Of a stretch of 60,575 nt of DNA, positions 22,669 to 31,369 are shown piece by piece. How positions within the stretch are numbered: position 1 is the stretch's first letter; the number at the start of each line of letters is the position of its first letter. This DNA is from Nocardia otitidiscaviarum NBRC 14405 (GTDB lineage: Bacteria > Actinomycetota > Actinomycetes > Mycobacteriales > Mycobacteriaceae). Under the pieces are notes generated by a model. It had not been told where the DNA came from. It did no database searches and worked only from the letters and a program-made list of their open reading frames with translations. The stretch spans positions 1-60,575 of the forward strand of contig NZ_BAGD01000134.1 of assembly GCF_000308635.1 (NCBI RefSeq), in the 5' to 3' direction. The translations under genes were made by a program, and so were the position numbers.

Positions 22669-24480
22669 GATCACGGCCTGCTCGACCGGGTCGATCGGCT
22701 CTTCCTTGCGCCCGGTGCGCAACCGGCTGTCGATGTAGTTCACCAGGTGCGTGAGCGGCACCGTCAGCAGCAGGTACACCAGACCCGCGGCCACCAGCGG
22801 CGACAGATTTCCGGTCTGCGCGTTGAGATCCCGGCCCACCGCGAACAGCTCCCGCTGTGAGGCCAGCAGCCCCAGGAAGTAGATCAGCGAGGAGTCCTTG
22901 ATGAGCGCGATGAACTGGTTCATGAGCGCGGGCAGCACCCGGCGCACGCCCTGCGGGATCACCACCAGGGTCATGGCCTGCCGGTAGCCGAAGCCGATGG
23001 CGCGGGCCGCCTCCAACTGCCCCGGCTCCACCGACTGGATACCGGAGCGGAAGATCTCGCCGATGTAGGCCGACGACAGCAGCGCCAGCGCGACCGCGCC
23101 CAGCCAGTACGGATTGTTGCCGGTGAGCTCCTTGACCACCGGACCCACACCGAGGCCGATGAGCAGGATGATCACCACCGCGGGCAGCCCGCGGAAGATG
23201 TCGGTGTAGACGCGGGCGGGCCAGCGCAGCCAGCGGGTGCGCGAGATGCCCGCCACCGCGAGCAGCATGCCGATGACGGTGCCCAGCACGCCCGAAACCA
23301 CCGCCAGGATCAAGGTATTCGGCAGACCCGTCTTGATCAGGTCGGGAAACGCCTGCTTGTACAGCTCCCAGTCGAAGAAGGTGTCCTTCAGCTGCCGCAG
23401 CGTCGACTTCGGCTCTACCCCACCGTTATCGGCCCGGTTGTCCGCGTTCTGCGCGGCGATGGCGGCGAAGTCGGGCAGCTCCGGCAGCGGCGCGGACTTG
23501 GAACCCGGCTTCCAGCCCGGTGGCAGTTCGCGCGGCACCCAGTCCTCGTAGAGCCGCGCGTAGGTGCCGTCCGCGATCACCGCGTCCAGCCCGGCATTGA
23601 GGGCGTCGATCAGCGGCTGGTTGTCCTTGCGCACCGCCCAGGCCGCGAAGTTGTTGAGGCTGAAGGTGTTCTGCGCGATGGTGGTGGCGTCGCCCGGCTT
23701 GATCGCGCCCACCGCCTGCGCGGACGGGGCCACCCAGGCGTCGATCTGCCCGGACTTCAGATTCGCGTACGCGGTGTTGTAGTCCGGGAACTTCACCGGG
23801 TCCAGGTGCAGTTCGTTGACGACGTACTCGTCCTGCACCGTGCCCTGCACCACGCCGACGCGGGTGCCGCTGTTCAGGTCGGTGAACGAGCCGATGGCGC
23901 TGTTGCTCGGCACCACCAGCGAGAAGTAGCCGAAGTCGTAGCCGTTGGTGAAGCCCACCAGCTGGCGGCGCGCGTCGGTGGTGGTGATGTTCGAGGAGCC
24001 GACGTCGAAGCGGCCGTTGGCCACCTGCGCCAGCAGTCCCGCGAATTCGGTTCCGGTGAACTCGATCTGCAGGCCCAGCTTGGCGGCGACGGCCCGCAGC
24101 AGCTCATTGTCGAAGCCGGTGAACGCGCCCTGGGAGTTCACGCAGATGCTCGGCGGCGCGTCCGAGAGGGTGCCGACGCTCAGCTTGCCCGGGGTGATGA
24201 GTCCCAGCCGCGTGCGGTCGATGCCGTCGAGCGGTCGCACGTTCGGCGTGGTGTACCGGTCCGAGGACGCGCCCTGCTGGGCTGTCGACAGTTTGGGTGG
24301 CAGCGCGGTGGCGGCGGCGGGTCCCGGGGGCGAACACAGGTCGTTCTCGGGTGCGGCGGCGCTGGGCCCGGTGCCCAGCGCCAGCATTCCGGCGAGTGTG
24401 ACCAGCAACACCCCTGCGACCGCCGTCATGCGAGGTCGCCGCCCTGTGGGCCGGGACCTGACCGTGCGCAAGCAAACCAT
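22648..24480 (-). CDS. Fused amino-acid ABC transporter substrate-binding protein and permease
   Basis: This 610-residue protein combines two importer parts in one chain. Residues about 1-44 form a signal or anchor segment (VLLVTLAGMLALGTG). Residues 95-325 are a family 3 solute-binding domain with KLSVGTLSDAPPSICVN and FDNELLRAVAAKLGL. From about 375 the chain is a His/Glu/Gln-type permease with the EAA-loop segment EAARAIGFGYRQAMTLVVIPQGVRRVLP. Such fusions import polar amino acids with a GlnQ-type ATPase, which follows after the repeat array. The start at 24480 has AGGGTG upstream; a shorter start at residue 18 is possible. Substrate not determinable. Confidence 0.9.
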   Translation of the reverse strand: MVCLRTVRSRPTGRRPRMTAVAGVLLVTLAGMLALGTGPSAAAPENDLCSPPGPAAATALPPKLSTAQQGASSDRYTTPNVRPLDGIDRTRLGLITPGKLSVGTLSDAPPSICVNSQGAFTGFDNELLRAVAAKLGLQIEFTGTEFAGLLAQVANGRFDVGSSNITTTDARRQLVGFTNGYDFGYFSLVVPSNSAIGSFTDLNSGTRVGVVQGTVQDEYVVNELHLDPVKFPDYNTAYANLKSGQIDAWVAPSAQAVGAIKPGDATTIAQNTFSLNNFAAWAVRKDNQPLIDALNAGLDAVIADGTYARLYEDWVPRELPPGWKPGSKSAPLPELPDFAAIAAQNADNRADNGGVEPKSTLRQLKDTFFDWELYKQAFPDLIKTGLPNTLILAVVSGVLGTVIGMLLAVAGISRTRWLRWPARVYTDIFRGLPAVVIILLIGLGVGPVVKELTGNNPYWLGAVALALLSSAYIGEIFRSGIQSVEPGQLEAARAIGFGYRQAMTLVVIPQGVRRVLPALMNQFIALIKDSSLIYFLGLLASQRELFAVGRDLNAQTGNLSPLVAAGLVYLLLTVPLTHLVNYIDSRLRTGRKEEPIDPVEQAVITEGRGA

Positions 24481-24545
24481 GACGAAACACCCTAGTCGGG
24501 GCGATTCGGCACACCAGAGTTGCGGTCAGCCCGCGCCCAAAGGTG

Positions 24546-25340
24546 TCAGGCGATACCCGCCACCGACTCGGGATTGAACTGATCGCGCCAGCGGATGGCC
24601 TGCTCGACGGTGCTCAGGTCGTAGTCGGGGCCGCCGGTGCCCACGGTGAACAGGGTCGCGCCCGCCGCGACGAAATCGGGGGCGGAGTCCACACCGGGCC
24701 ACTCCACCGATTTCTCGATCCTGCCCGCGTCGGTGCCGACCTCGGCGCAGTGGTCGGCCAGAATGCCGGACTTGCGCTTCAGCACCTCGAGGTCGGCGAA
24801 GCTGTGCCAGATATCGGCGTACTCGGCGACCAGGCGCAGCGTCTTCTTCTCCCCACCGCCGCCGATAAGGATGGGGATATCGCGCACCGGCTGCGGATTC
24901 AGCTTGGCGAGCCGGTCGGCGATGCGGGCCATCGACTCCTTGAGCAAAGCCAAACGGCTTCCGGCGGTGCCGAATTCGTAGCCGTACTGTTCGTAGTCCT
25001 TCTCGAACCAGCCCGCGCCGATGCCGAGGATGAGCCGGCCGCCGCTGATGTGGTCCACGGTGCGGGCCATATCGGCGAGCAGATCGGGGTTGCGGTAGCC
25101 GCCGCCGGTGACCAGCGCGCCGAGTTCCACCCGCTCGGTCTGTTCGGCGATCGCGCCGAGCATGGTCCAGCACTCGAAGTGCGCGCCCTCCGGATCGCCG
25201 TAGAGGGGATAGAAGTGATCCCAGTTGAAGACCACGTCGACACCCAGATCCTCGGCGCGGCGGACGGCGTCGCGGATCAGCCCGTAATCGGGCGCGTGCT
25301 GTGGTTGCAGTTGGACTCCGATACGAACCGGTCGGCTCAC
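24546..25340 (-). CDS. LLM class F420-dependent oxidoreductase
   Basis: This 264-residue luciferase-like monooxygenase-fold protein starts RIGVQLQPQHAPDY and contains the family segments GVDVVFNWDHFYPLYGDP, RTVDHISGGRLILGIGAGWFEKDY and PILIGGGGEKKTLRLVAEYAD. The subgroup uses deazaflavin F420, abundant in mycobacteria and nocardiae, to reduce or oxidise unknown substrates. It lies 65 bases upstream of the ABC importer gene on the same strand and may be cotranscribed. It is divergent from the metal-ATPase gene. Confidence 0.88.
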   Translation of the reverse strand: MSRPVRIGVQLQPQHAPDYGLIRDAVRRAEDLGVDVVFNWDHFYPLYGDPEGAHFECWTMLGAIAEQTERVELGALVTGGGYRNPDLLADMARTVDHISGGRLILGIGAGWFEKDYEQYGYEFGTAGSRLALLKESMARIADRLAKLNPQPVRDIPILIGGGGEKKTLRLVAEYADIWHSFADLEVLKRKSGILADHCAEVGTDAGRIEKSVEWPGVDSAPDFVAAGATLFTVGTGGPDYDLSTVEQAIRWRDQFNPESVAGIA

Positions 25341-25447
25341 GTGGCACTCCCTAGTCGCGGCATGGACTATCCGTCTCGCGGATCGAGGCTACCGATCCGG
25401 AGGTGCGCCCGCCGGTTGAACGGGGCCGCGTTCACTCCTGGAATAAC

Positions 25448-25467
25448 ACATGCAGACATACGCATGT
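25448..25467 (+). promoter_or_regulatory. Putative metal-responsive operator upstream of the P1B-type ATPase
   Basis: ACATGC (25448-25453) and GCATGT (25462-25467) form an inverted repeat with an 8-base spacer in an A/T-rich tract just 20 bases before the ATPase start. ArsR-type metal sensors bind comparable A/T-rich dyads at such genes. No regulator gene is adjacent. Confidence 0.5.
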
Positions 25468-25487
25468 ATTCATGTTACGGTGGCGGC

Positions 25488-27488
25488 ATGAACACTTCGG
25501 CGGGTCACAGCCACCTCGCGGGGCCGCGCATCGAGATGGCCTTCGCGATCGGCTCCGGCATCACCTACGCCAGCGGCATGGTCGCGCGCTACCTCCTCGA
25601 CGGCCCGCCCTGGATGGCGACCGGACTGTTTCTGGCCACCTACCTGCTGGGCGGCTTCTTCACCGTGCGCACCGCCCTCGCCACCGTGCGGCGCGGCCGC
25701 TTCGAGGTGGACTTCCTCATGCTGGTCGCGGCGGTCGGCGCGGCGGCGGTCGGCAAATGGGCCGAGGGCTCGGTGCTGCTGTTCCTGTTCAGCCTGGGAC
25801 ACGCGCTCGAGGAATACGCGATGGGCCGGGCGCAGAAGTCCATCGCGGCGCTGGCCGAACTCGCACCGCGCACCGCACTGGTGCGGCGCGGGCCCGACAC
25901 CGTCGTCGAGGTCGACGTGGACACGCTCGAGATCGGCGATGTCATTGTGGTGCGGCCGAATTCACGGCCGAGCGCGGACGGCATCGTGGTCGCGGGCGTG
26001 AGCGCCGTCGACGAATCGGCGGTCACCGGCGAGAGCATCCCGGTGGAGAAGCGAGCGGCCGACGATCTCGCCGCACTGACCGGCCGCACCCCGGTACCCG
26101 AAGCCCAGCGGGTGTTCGCGGGCACACTGAACGGGTCCGGCGTGCTCGAAGTGATGGTCACCGACCGCGCCGCCGACAGCACCCTGGCCCGGGTGATCGC
26201 CATGGTGCGCGACGCCGAGACGCAGCAGTCGCCGACCCAGCGGTTCATCGACCGGTTCCAGCGGTACTACGTGCCCGCCGTACTCCTGGGCGTGCTGGCC
26301 GTCATGGCCTACGGCGCCTACGTTCGCACCGAGCCGTTCGCGGACAGCTTCTACCGCGCCATGGTGGTGCTGGTGGCCGCCAGCCCCTGCGCACTGGCCA
26401 TCGCCACCCCGAGTGCGGTCCTGGCCGGAGTGGCGCGAGCCGCGCAAGCCGGGGTGCTGGCCAAGGGCGGCGGGCCGCTGGAATCGCTGGGACGGGTGCG
26501 GTCGGTGGCCTTCGACAAGACCGGGACGCTCACCTGGGGACAGCCCCGCGTCACCGATATCGAGCCCGCCCGCCCCGCCCTGCGAGCGGAACTGATCGGC
26601 ACGCTGTTCGCGGTGGAGTCCTACAGCGACCACCCACTGGCCTCGGCCATCACCCGCGATCTCGCCGGATTGGTCCCCGCGGGAGCGGAATTCGCTGCCA
26701 CCCGCGTGAATTCGGTGACCGGACGCGGGGTGACCGCACTGGTGGACGGCCAGGCAACCGAGATCGGCAACCTGACCATGTTCGCCGAACTCGACAGCGA
26801 CGGCGTGCCCGCCGAGATCGCGGCGGCGGTGGAGCGGCTGCACGCGGCCGGGCGCACCACCATGATCGTACGGCGCGCGGGCGTCTATCTGGGCGTGGTC
26901 GGCGTGATGGATACCCCGCGCGCGGAGGCCGCCGCGGTCATGGCCAGGCTGCGCGACCTCGGCGTCACGGAACTGGTGGTGATCTCCGGCGACAACCAGC
27001 GAGTGGCCGACGCGGTCGCCGACGGGCTCGGACTCGACGCCGCCCACGGCGGTCTGCTGCCCGAGGACAAGGTCGACATGATCGGCAGGCTGCGCGCCCG
27101 CGGCGGCACCGCCATGGTCGGCGACGGCGTGAACGACGCACCCGCCATGGCGAACTCCTCGGCCGGAATCGCCATGGGTGCGGGAGGATCCGCCGTGGCT
27201 CTGGAAACCGCCGACGTCGCGCTCATGTCCGACGATATCGGTCGCCTCCCCTTCGCGGTGGCGTTGAGCCGTCGGGCCGCCGCGATCATCCGACAGAACC
27301 TGGCCATCGCCCTGATCATCGTGGCCGGCCTGGTTCCCGCCACGCTGATCGGCCTGCCCATCGGTCCCGCGGTCTTCATTCACGAGGGCTCGACCCTGCT
27401 GGTCGTCGCCAATGCCCTGCGCCTGCTGCGGTTCCGCCGCGGAGCCGAGCACGAGGGCATCGAGCACGAAACGCGCCCCGGCACCTGA
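25488..27488 (+). CDS. P1B-4-type heavy-metal-transporting ATPase (Co/Ni/Fe class, CtpD/CtpJ-like)
   Basis: This 666-residue membrane ATPase expels transition metals. Phosphorylation site Asp343 is in DKTGTLT, the actuator motif is AVTGESIPVEK, and the hinge is VGDGVNDAPAMA. The metal site in the membrane is Ser299-Pro300-Cys301 rather than CPC, and the last helix carries HEGST (His632, Glu633). SPC plus HEG[G/S][ST] defines subgroup P1B-4, which includes mycobacterial CtpD and CtpJ exporting cobalt, nickel or ferrous iron. There is no N-terminal CxxC metal-binding domain, only two histidines at the start (GHSHL). The ATG at 25488 follows a palindromic, A/T-rich promoter region. Confidence 0.92.
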   Translation: MNTSAGHSHLAGPRIEMAFAIGSGITYASGMVARYLLDGPPWMATGLFLATYLLGGFFTVRTALATVRRGRFEVDFLMLVAAVGAAAVGKWAEGSVLLFLFSLGHALEEYAMGRAQKSIAALAELAPRTALVRRGPDTVVEVDVDTLEIGDVIVVRPNSRPSADGIVVAGVSAVDESAVTGESIPVEKRAADDLAALTGRTPVPEAQRVFAGTLNGSGVLEVMVTDRAADSTLARVIAMVRDAETQQSPTQRFIDRFQRYYVPAVLLGVLAVMAYGAYVRTEPFADSFYRAMVVLVAASPCALAIATPSAVLAGVARAAQAGVLAKGGGPLESLGRVRSVAFDKTGTLTWGQPRVTDIEPARPALRAELIGTLFAVESYSDHPLASAITRDLAGLVPAGAEFAATRVNSVTGRGVTALVDGQATEIGNLTMFAELDSDGVPAEIAAAVERLHAAGRTTMIVRRAGVYLGVVGVMDTPRAEAAAVMARLRDLGVTELVVISGDNQRVADAVADGLGLDAAHGGLLPEDKVDMIGRLRARGGTAMVGDGVNDAPAMANSSAGIAMGAGGSAVALETADVALMSDDIGRLPFAVALSRRAAAIIRQNLAIALIIVAGLVPATLIGLPIGPAVFIHEGSTLLVVANALRLLRFRRGAEHEGIEHETRPGT

Positions 27489-27621
27489 CTCCGCCCCGCG
27501 GCGCACGGCCGGTGCGCCCGGATCAGGGACCACTTAGCATCGTGCGGGAGCCCGCGCGGCTCACCACCCTCTACAACGGATCGTCCGGCACGTTCCTGCC
27601 GGTGAAGGGATGCAATTCCAT

Positions 27622-28719
<1,098 letters not shown>

Positions 28720-28730
28720 GCACAAACCTG

Positions 28731-28757
28731 CCCGCCCGCCGGTGCACGGCGGGCGGG
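28731..28757. terminator. GC-rich hairpin terminator after the SugC-like gene
   Basis: CCCGCCCGCCG (28731-28741) pairs perfectly with CGGCGGGCGGG (28747-28757) around a 5-base loop, 12 bases after the stop codon and in the gap before the converging HxlR gene. Confidence 0.75.
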
Positions 28758-28894
28758 TCGATCGTTCGGACGCGGGCGCGTCGTCCATGTCGGACGCGAC
28801 TCCGATATCGCACAGTGCCGACCACCGTCACCGGTGGAGCATGCGTGCTGCTCGTCGCGGCCTAGCGGTACCCGTCGGCTACCCGCGCCGCTTC

Positions 28895-29413
28895 TCAGGA
28901 GGCGGGTGGGAGGCGGCCGTGGCGGCGCAACCAGCTCTTGTTGACACGCACACGCACGCGCTCCGGGGGCACCTCGTTGCCGGAGGCGCTGACCAGCTCG
29001 ACGCGCACGGGCTCGCCCGTCGTGTCCTCCAGGCGTTCCAGCGGCGGGGTGCCGTCCTGGAGGTACTTGTCGCCCCACTGCCAGAGGGCTACCACCGCCG
29101 GTATCAGGTCCCAGCCCATCGGGGTGAGGACGTATTCGTGCCGGGTGCGTTTGCCCTCTTCCTGATAGGGGCGCTTCTCCAGCAGCCCCGCGTCGGTGAG
29201 TTTGCGTAGCGCGTTCGCGGCCGCAGCGTCGGTGATGCCCACGCGCGCGGCGAATCCGTCGAAGCGGCGGGTGCCGTAGTACGCCTCGCGCAGGATCAGG
29301 ATCGCCGAGCGGGTGCCGACGATGTCGAGGGCTTTGGCGATGGAGCAGCCCTCGGGTTTCCATGCGCTCAGATCCCTGAGCGGTCCTTCCAAGACGAACG
29401 ACATGACGCTCAT
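28895..29413 (-). CDS. HxlR family winged-helix transcriptional regulator
   Basis: This 172-residue regulator has the HxlR winged helix. CSIAKALDIVGTRSAILILREAYYG (residues about 23-47) carries the conserved initial Cys used for redox or electrophile sensing in some members. The recognition region VGITDAAAANALRKLTDAGLL and the wing with RHEYVLTPMGWDL follow. I chose the ATG at 29413, four bases after GGGAGT; ATGs at 29404 and 29416 are alternatives. It is divergent from the thiolase gene, with about 115 bases between them, and probably controls it. Confidence 0.85.
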   Translation of the reverse strand: MSVMSFVLEGPLRDLSAWKPEGCSIAKALDIVGTRSAILILREAYYGTRRFDGFAARVGITDAAAANALRKLTDAGLLEKRPYQEEGKRTRHEYVLTPMGWDLIPAVVALWQWGDKYLQDGTPPLERLEDTTGEPVRVELVSASGNEVPPERVRVRVNKSWLRRHGRLPPAS

Positions 29414-29527
29414 CATACTCCCGCTGACTTGCCTCAAGTATTGCCAGCTCCTACGCTGACTTTAGAGCGGTTGAGCCAGCCGCCGGAAGGTCGGCCGCGA
29501 CGCAGCGGCCTTTGCGAAGGAATCGCC

Positions 29528-30700
29528 ATGAGAGACGCAGTCATCGTCGAAGCCGTCCGCACCCCCGTGGGCAAGGGCAAGCCCACCGGAGCCCTGCACG
29601 GCGTCCATCCCGTCGATCTGCTCGCGCACAGCCTGCGAGAAGTGGTGGCGCGCAGCGGCATCGACCCCGAACTCATCGACGACGTGATCGGCGGCGTGGT
29701 CACCGCCGTGGGCGAGCAGGGTTCCAACCTGACCCGCCGCGCCGCCCTCGCCGCCGGGTTTCCCGAATCCGTCCCCGCCACCACGGTCGACCGTCAGTGC
29801 GGCAGCAGCCAGCAGGCCATCCACTTCGCCGCCCAGGGCGTCATCGCGGGCGCGTACGACATCGTGGTGGCCGCGGGCGTGGAGTCCATGAGCCGGGTTC
29901 CCATGGGGGCCAATCTCATCGGCGCGGAGGATGTCACCGGTGTCGGCTTCGCCGAACGCTACCCCGAGGGCCTGGTCCCGCAGGGCATCAGCGCCGAACT
30001 CATCGCCGCCCGCTGGAATCTCGGCCGCACCCAGCTCGACGAGTTCGCTCTGTCCAGCCACGAAAAAGCCGCCCGCGCAACAAAAGACGGCTCCTTCGAC
30101 GCCCAACTGGCCCCGCTGGCCGGACTGACCGCCGACGAGGGCATCCGGCTGGGCAGCACCCTCGAAACACTGTCGGGCCTGCGCCCCGCCTACTACAGCG
30201 AGGCCATGGCCGCCCGCTTCCCTGAGATCGACTGGAATATCACCGCGGCCAATGCCAGCCAGATCAACGACGGCAGCTCCGCCGTCCTCATCATGACCAG
30301 CGAACGAGCCGCCCAGCTCGGCCTGCGCCCCCTCGCCCGCGTCCACAGCTTCGCCGTCGCGGGCGACGACCCCCTGCTCATGCTGACCGCCGTCATCCCC
30401 GCCACCCGAAAGGTCCTGCACCGAGCCGGACTCCAACTCTCCGACATCGACCTCTTCGAGGTGAACGAGGCATTCTCCTCCGTGGTCCTGGCCTGGGCCC
30501 ACGACACCGGCGCCGACCTCGCCAAGGTCAACGTCAACGGCGGCGCCATAGCCATCGGCCACCCCCTCGGCGCCTCCGGCGGCCGCCTCGCCACCACCCT
30601 CGTCCACGCCATGCACGACCACGGCGCCCGCTGGGGCCTGCAAACCATGTGCGAGGCAGGAGGTCTGGCCAACGCCACCATCTACGAACGGATTCGGTAG
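29528..30700 (+). CDS. Acetyl-CoA C-acyltransferase (thiolase)
   Basis: This 390-residue thiolase catalyses reversible thiolytic cleavage or condensation of acyl-CoA, in fatty-acid or aromatic-acid degradation. The nucleophile is Cys91 in VDRQCGSSQQAIHFAA, the base is His345 in GGAIAIGHPLGASGG, and the second Cys is Cys375 in MCEAGGLA. The last loop, normally CxGGGxG, is altered here to CEAGGLA, seen in a subset of degradative thiolases. The ATG at 29528 follows GAAGGAA. No other beta-oxidation gene adjoins it; the divergent HxlR regulator suggests substrate-induced expression. Confidence 0.92.
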   Translation: MRDAVIVEAVRTPVGKGKPTGALHGVHPVDLLAHSLREVVARSGIDPELIDDVIGGVVTAVGEQGSNLTRRAALAAGFPESVPATTVDRQCGSSQQAIHFAAQGVIAGAYDIVVAAGVESMSRVPMGANLIGAEDVTGVGFAERYPEGLVPQGISAELIAARWNLGRTQLDEFALSSHEKAARATKDGSFDAQLAPLAGLTADEGIRLGSTLETLSGLRPAYYSEAMAARFPEIDWNITAANASQINDGSSAVLIMTSERAAQLGLRPLARVHSFAVAGDDPLLMLTAVIPATRKVLHRAGLQLSDIDLFEVNEAFSSVVLAWAHDTGADLAKVNVNGGAIAIGHPLGASGGRLATTLVHAMHDHGARWGLQTMCEAGGLANATIYERIR

Positions 30701-30859
30701 TCGAGCACCGTCACCGCCCCCGGTGCGTCGGCGCTACCGGCGACACCTCGCCACGCCCACCGGTAATTCGACCGATGCGGGTACCGATAGGCCCACTCAT
30801 ACCGTCTTCCTCGTGATGACAGCGACCGCATCCGCGGTGAGCACGCAGAGGAGATGACG

Positions 30860-31294
30860 ATGAGCGAGCATGTCGATCAGGCAGTGGATCCCGCATTGGA
30901 TCGGCTGGTGGGGACATGGCGGGTCACCGGGGGTGCGGTGGGAACCGTCACCTACCGCTGGATGACCGGGCGGCGGTTCCTGATCCAGGATGTGGAGTTG
31001 GAGCAGTACGGGGAACGGATCGTCGGGATGGAGGTGATCGGGCGGGAGCGGCCCTTCGGGGCACAGGAACCCAGCGCCGACATCAAGAGCAGGTATTACG
31101 GCGACAAGGGCGAGACGCTGGATTACGTGTACGAGATGGACGGCGACGTGCTCACCATCTGGGCCGGGGAGAAGGGGTCACCGGCGTATTTCCGGGGCTC
31201 GCTAGACCCCGCCGGTGACGTGATGGACGGGGCCTGGGTGTACCCCGGGGGCGGCGGTTACGACTCCACCATGACCCGCGTCGGCCAACGGTAG
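30860..31294 (+). CDS. Conserved hypothetical protein, lipocalin-like fold suspected
   Basis: This 144-residue soluble protein begins with a helix (VDQAVDPALDRLVGTWRVTGG) and continues as alternating beta strands such as TVTYRWMTGRRFLIQDVELEQ and LTIWAGEKGSPAYFRG. The LVGTWxVTGG entry is typical of small beta-barrel (DUF1579/lipocalin-like) actinobacterial proteins of unknown function. The ATG at 30860 is favoured over 30854 because GAGGAG is then six bases upstream. It stands alone between the thiolase and LuxR genes. No function assigned. Confidence 0.7.
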   Translation: MSEHVDQAVDPALDRLVGTWRVTGGAVGTVTYRWMTGRRFLIQDVELEQYGERIVGMEVIGRERPFGAQEPSADIKSRYYGDKGETLDYVYEMDGDVLTIWAGEKGSPAYFRGSLDPAGDVMDGAWVYPGGGGYDSTMTRVGQR

Positions 31295-31369
31295 ACCGAG
31301 GGCGCGCCGGACCTGGACCACACCGGTCCGGCTTCGCCCCCCGCGAGCGCGGCCGGTTGTTACCGTGCA

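Noticed and set aside
22439..22738. Plus-strand ORF through the tandem repeats
   Set aside because: It is open only because 78 is a multiple of three; it is antisense to the coupled minus-strand frame and the permease gene.
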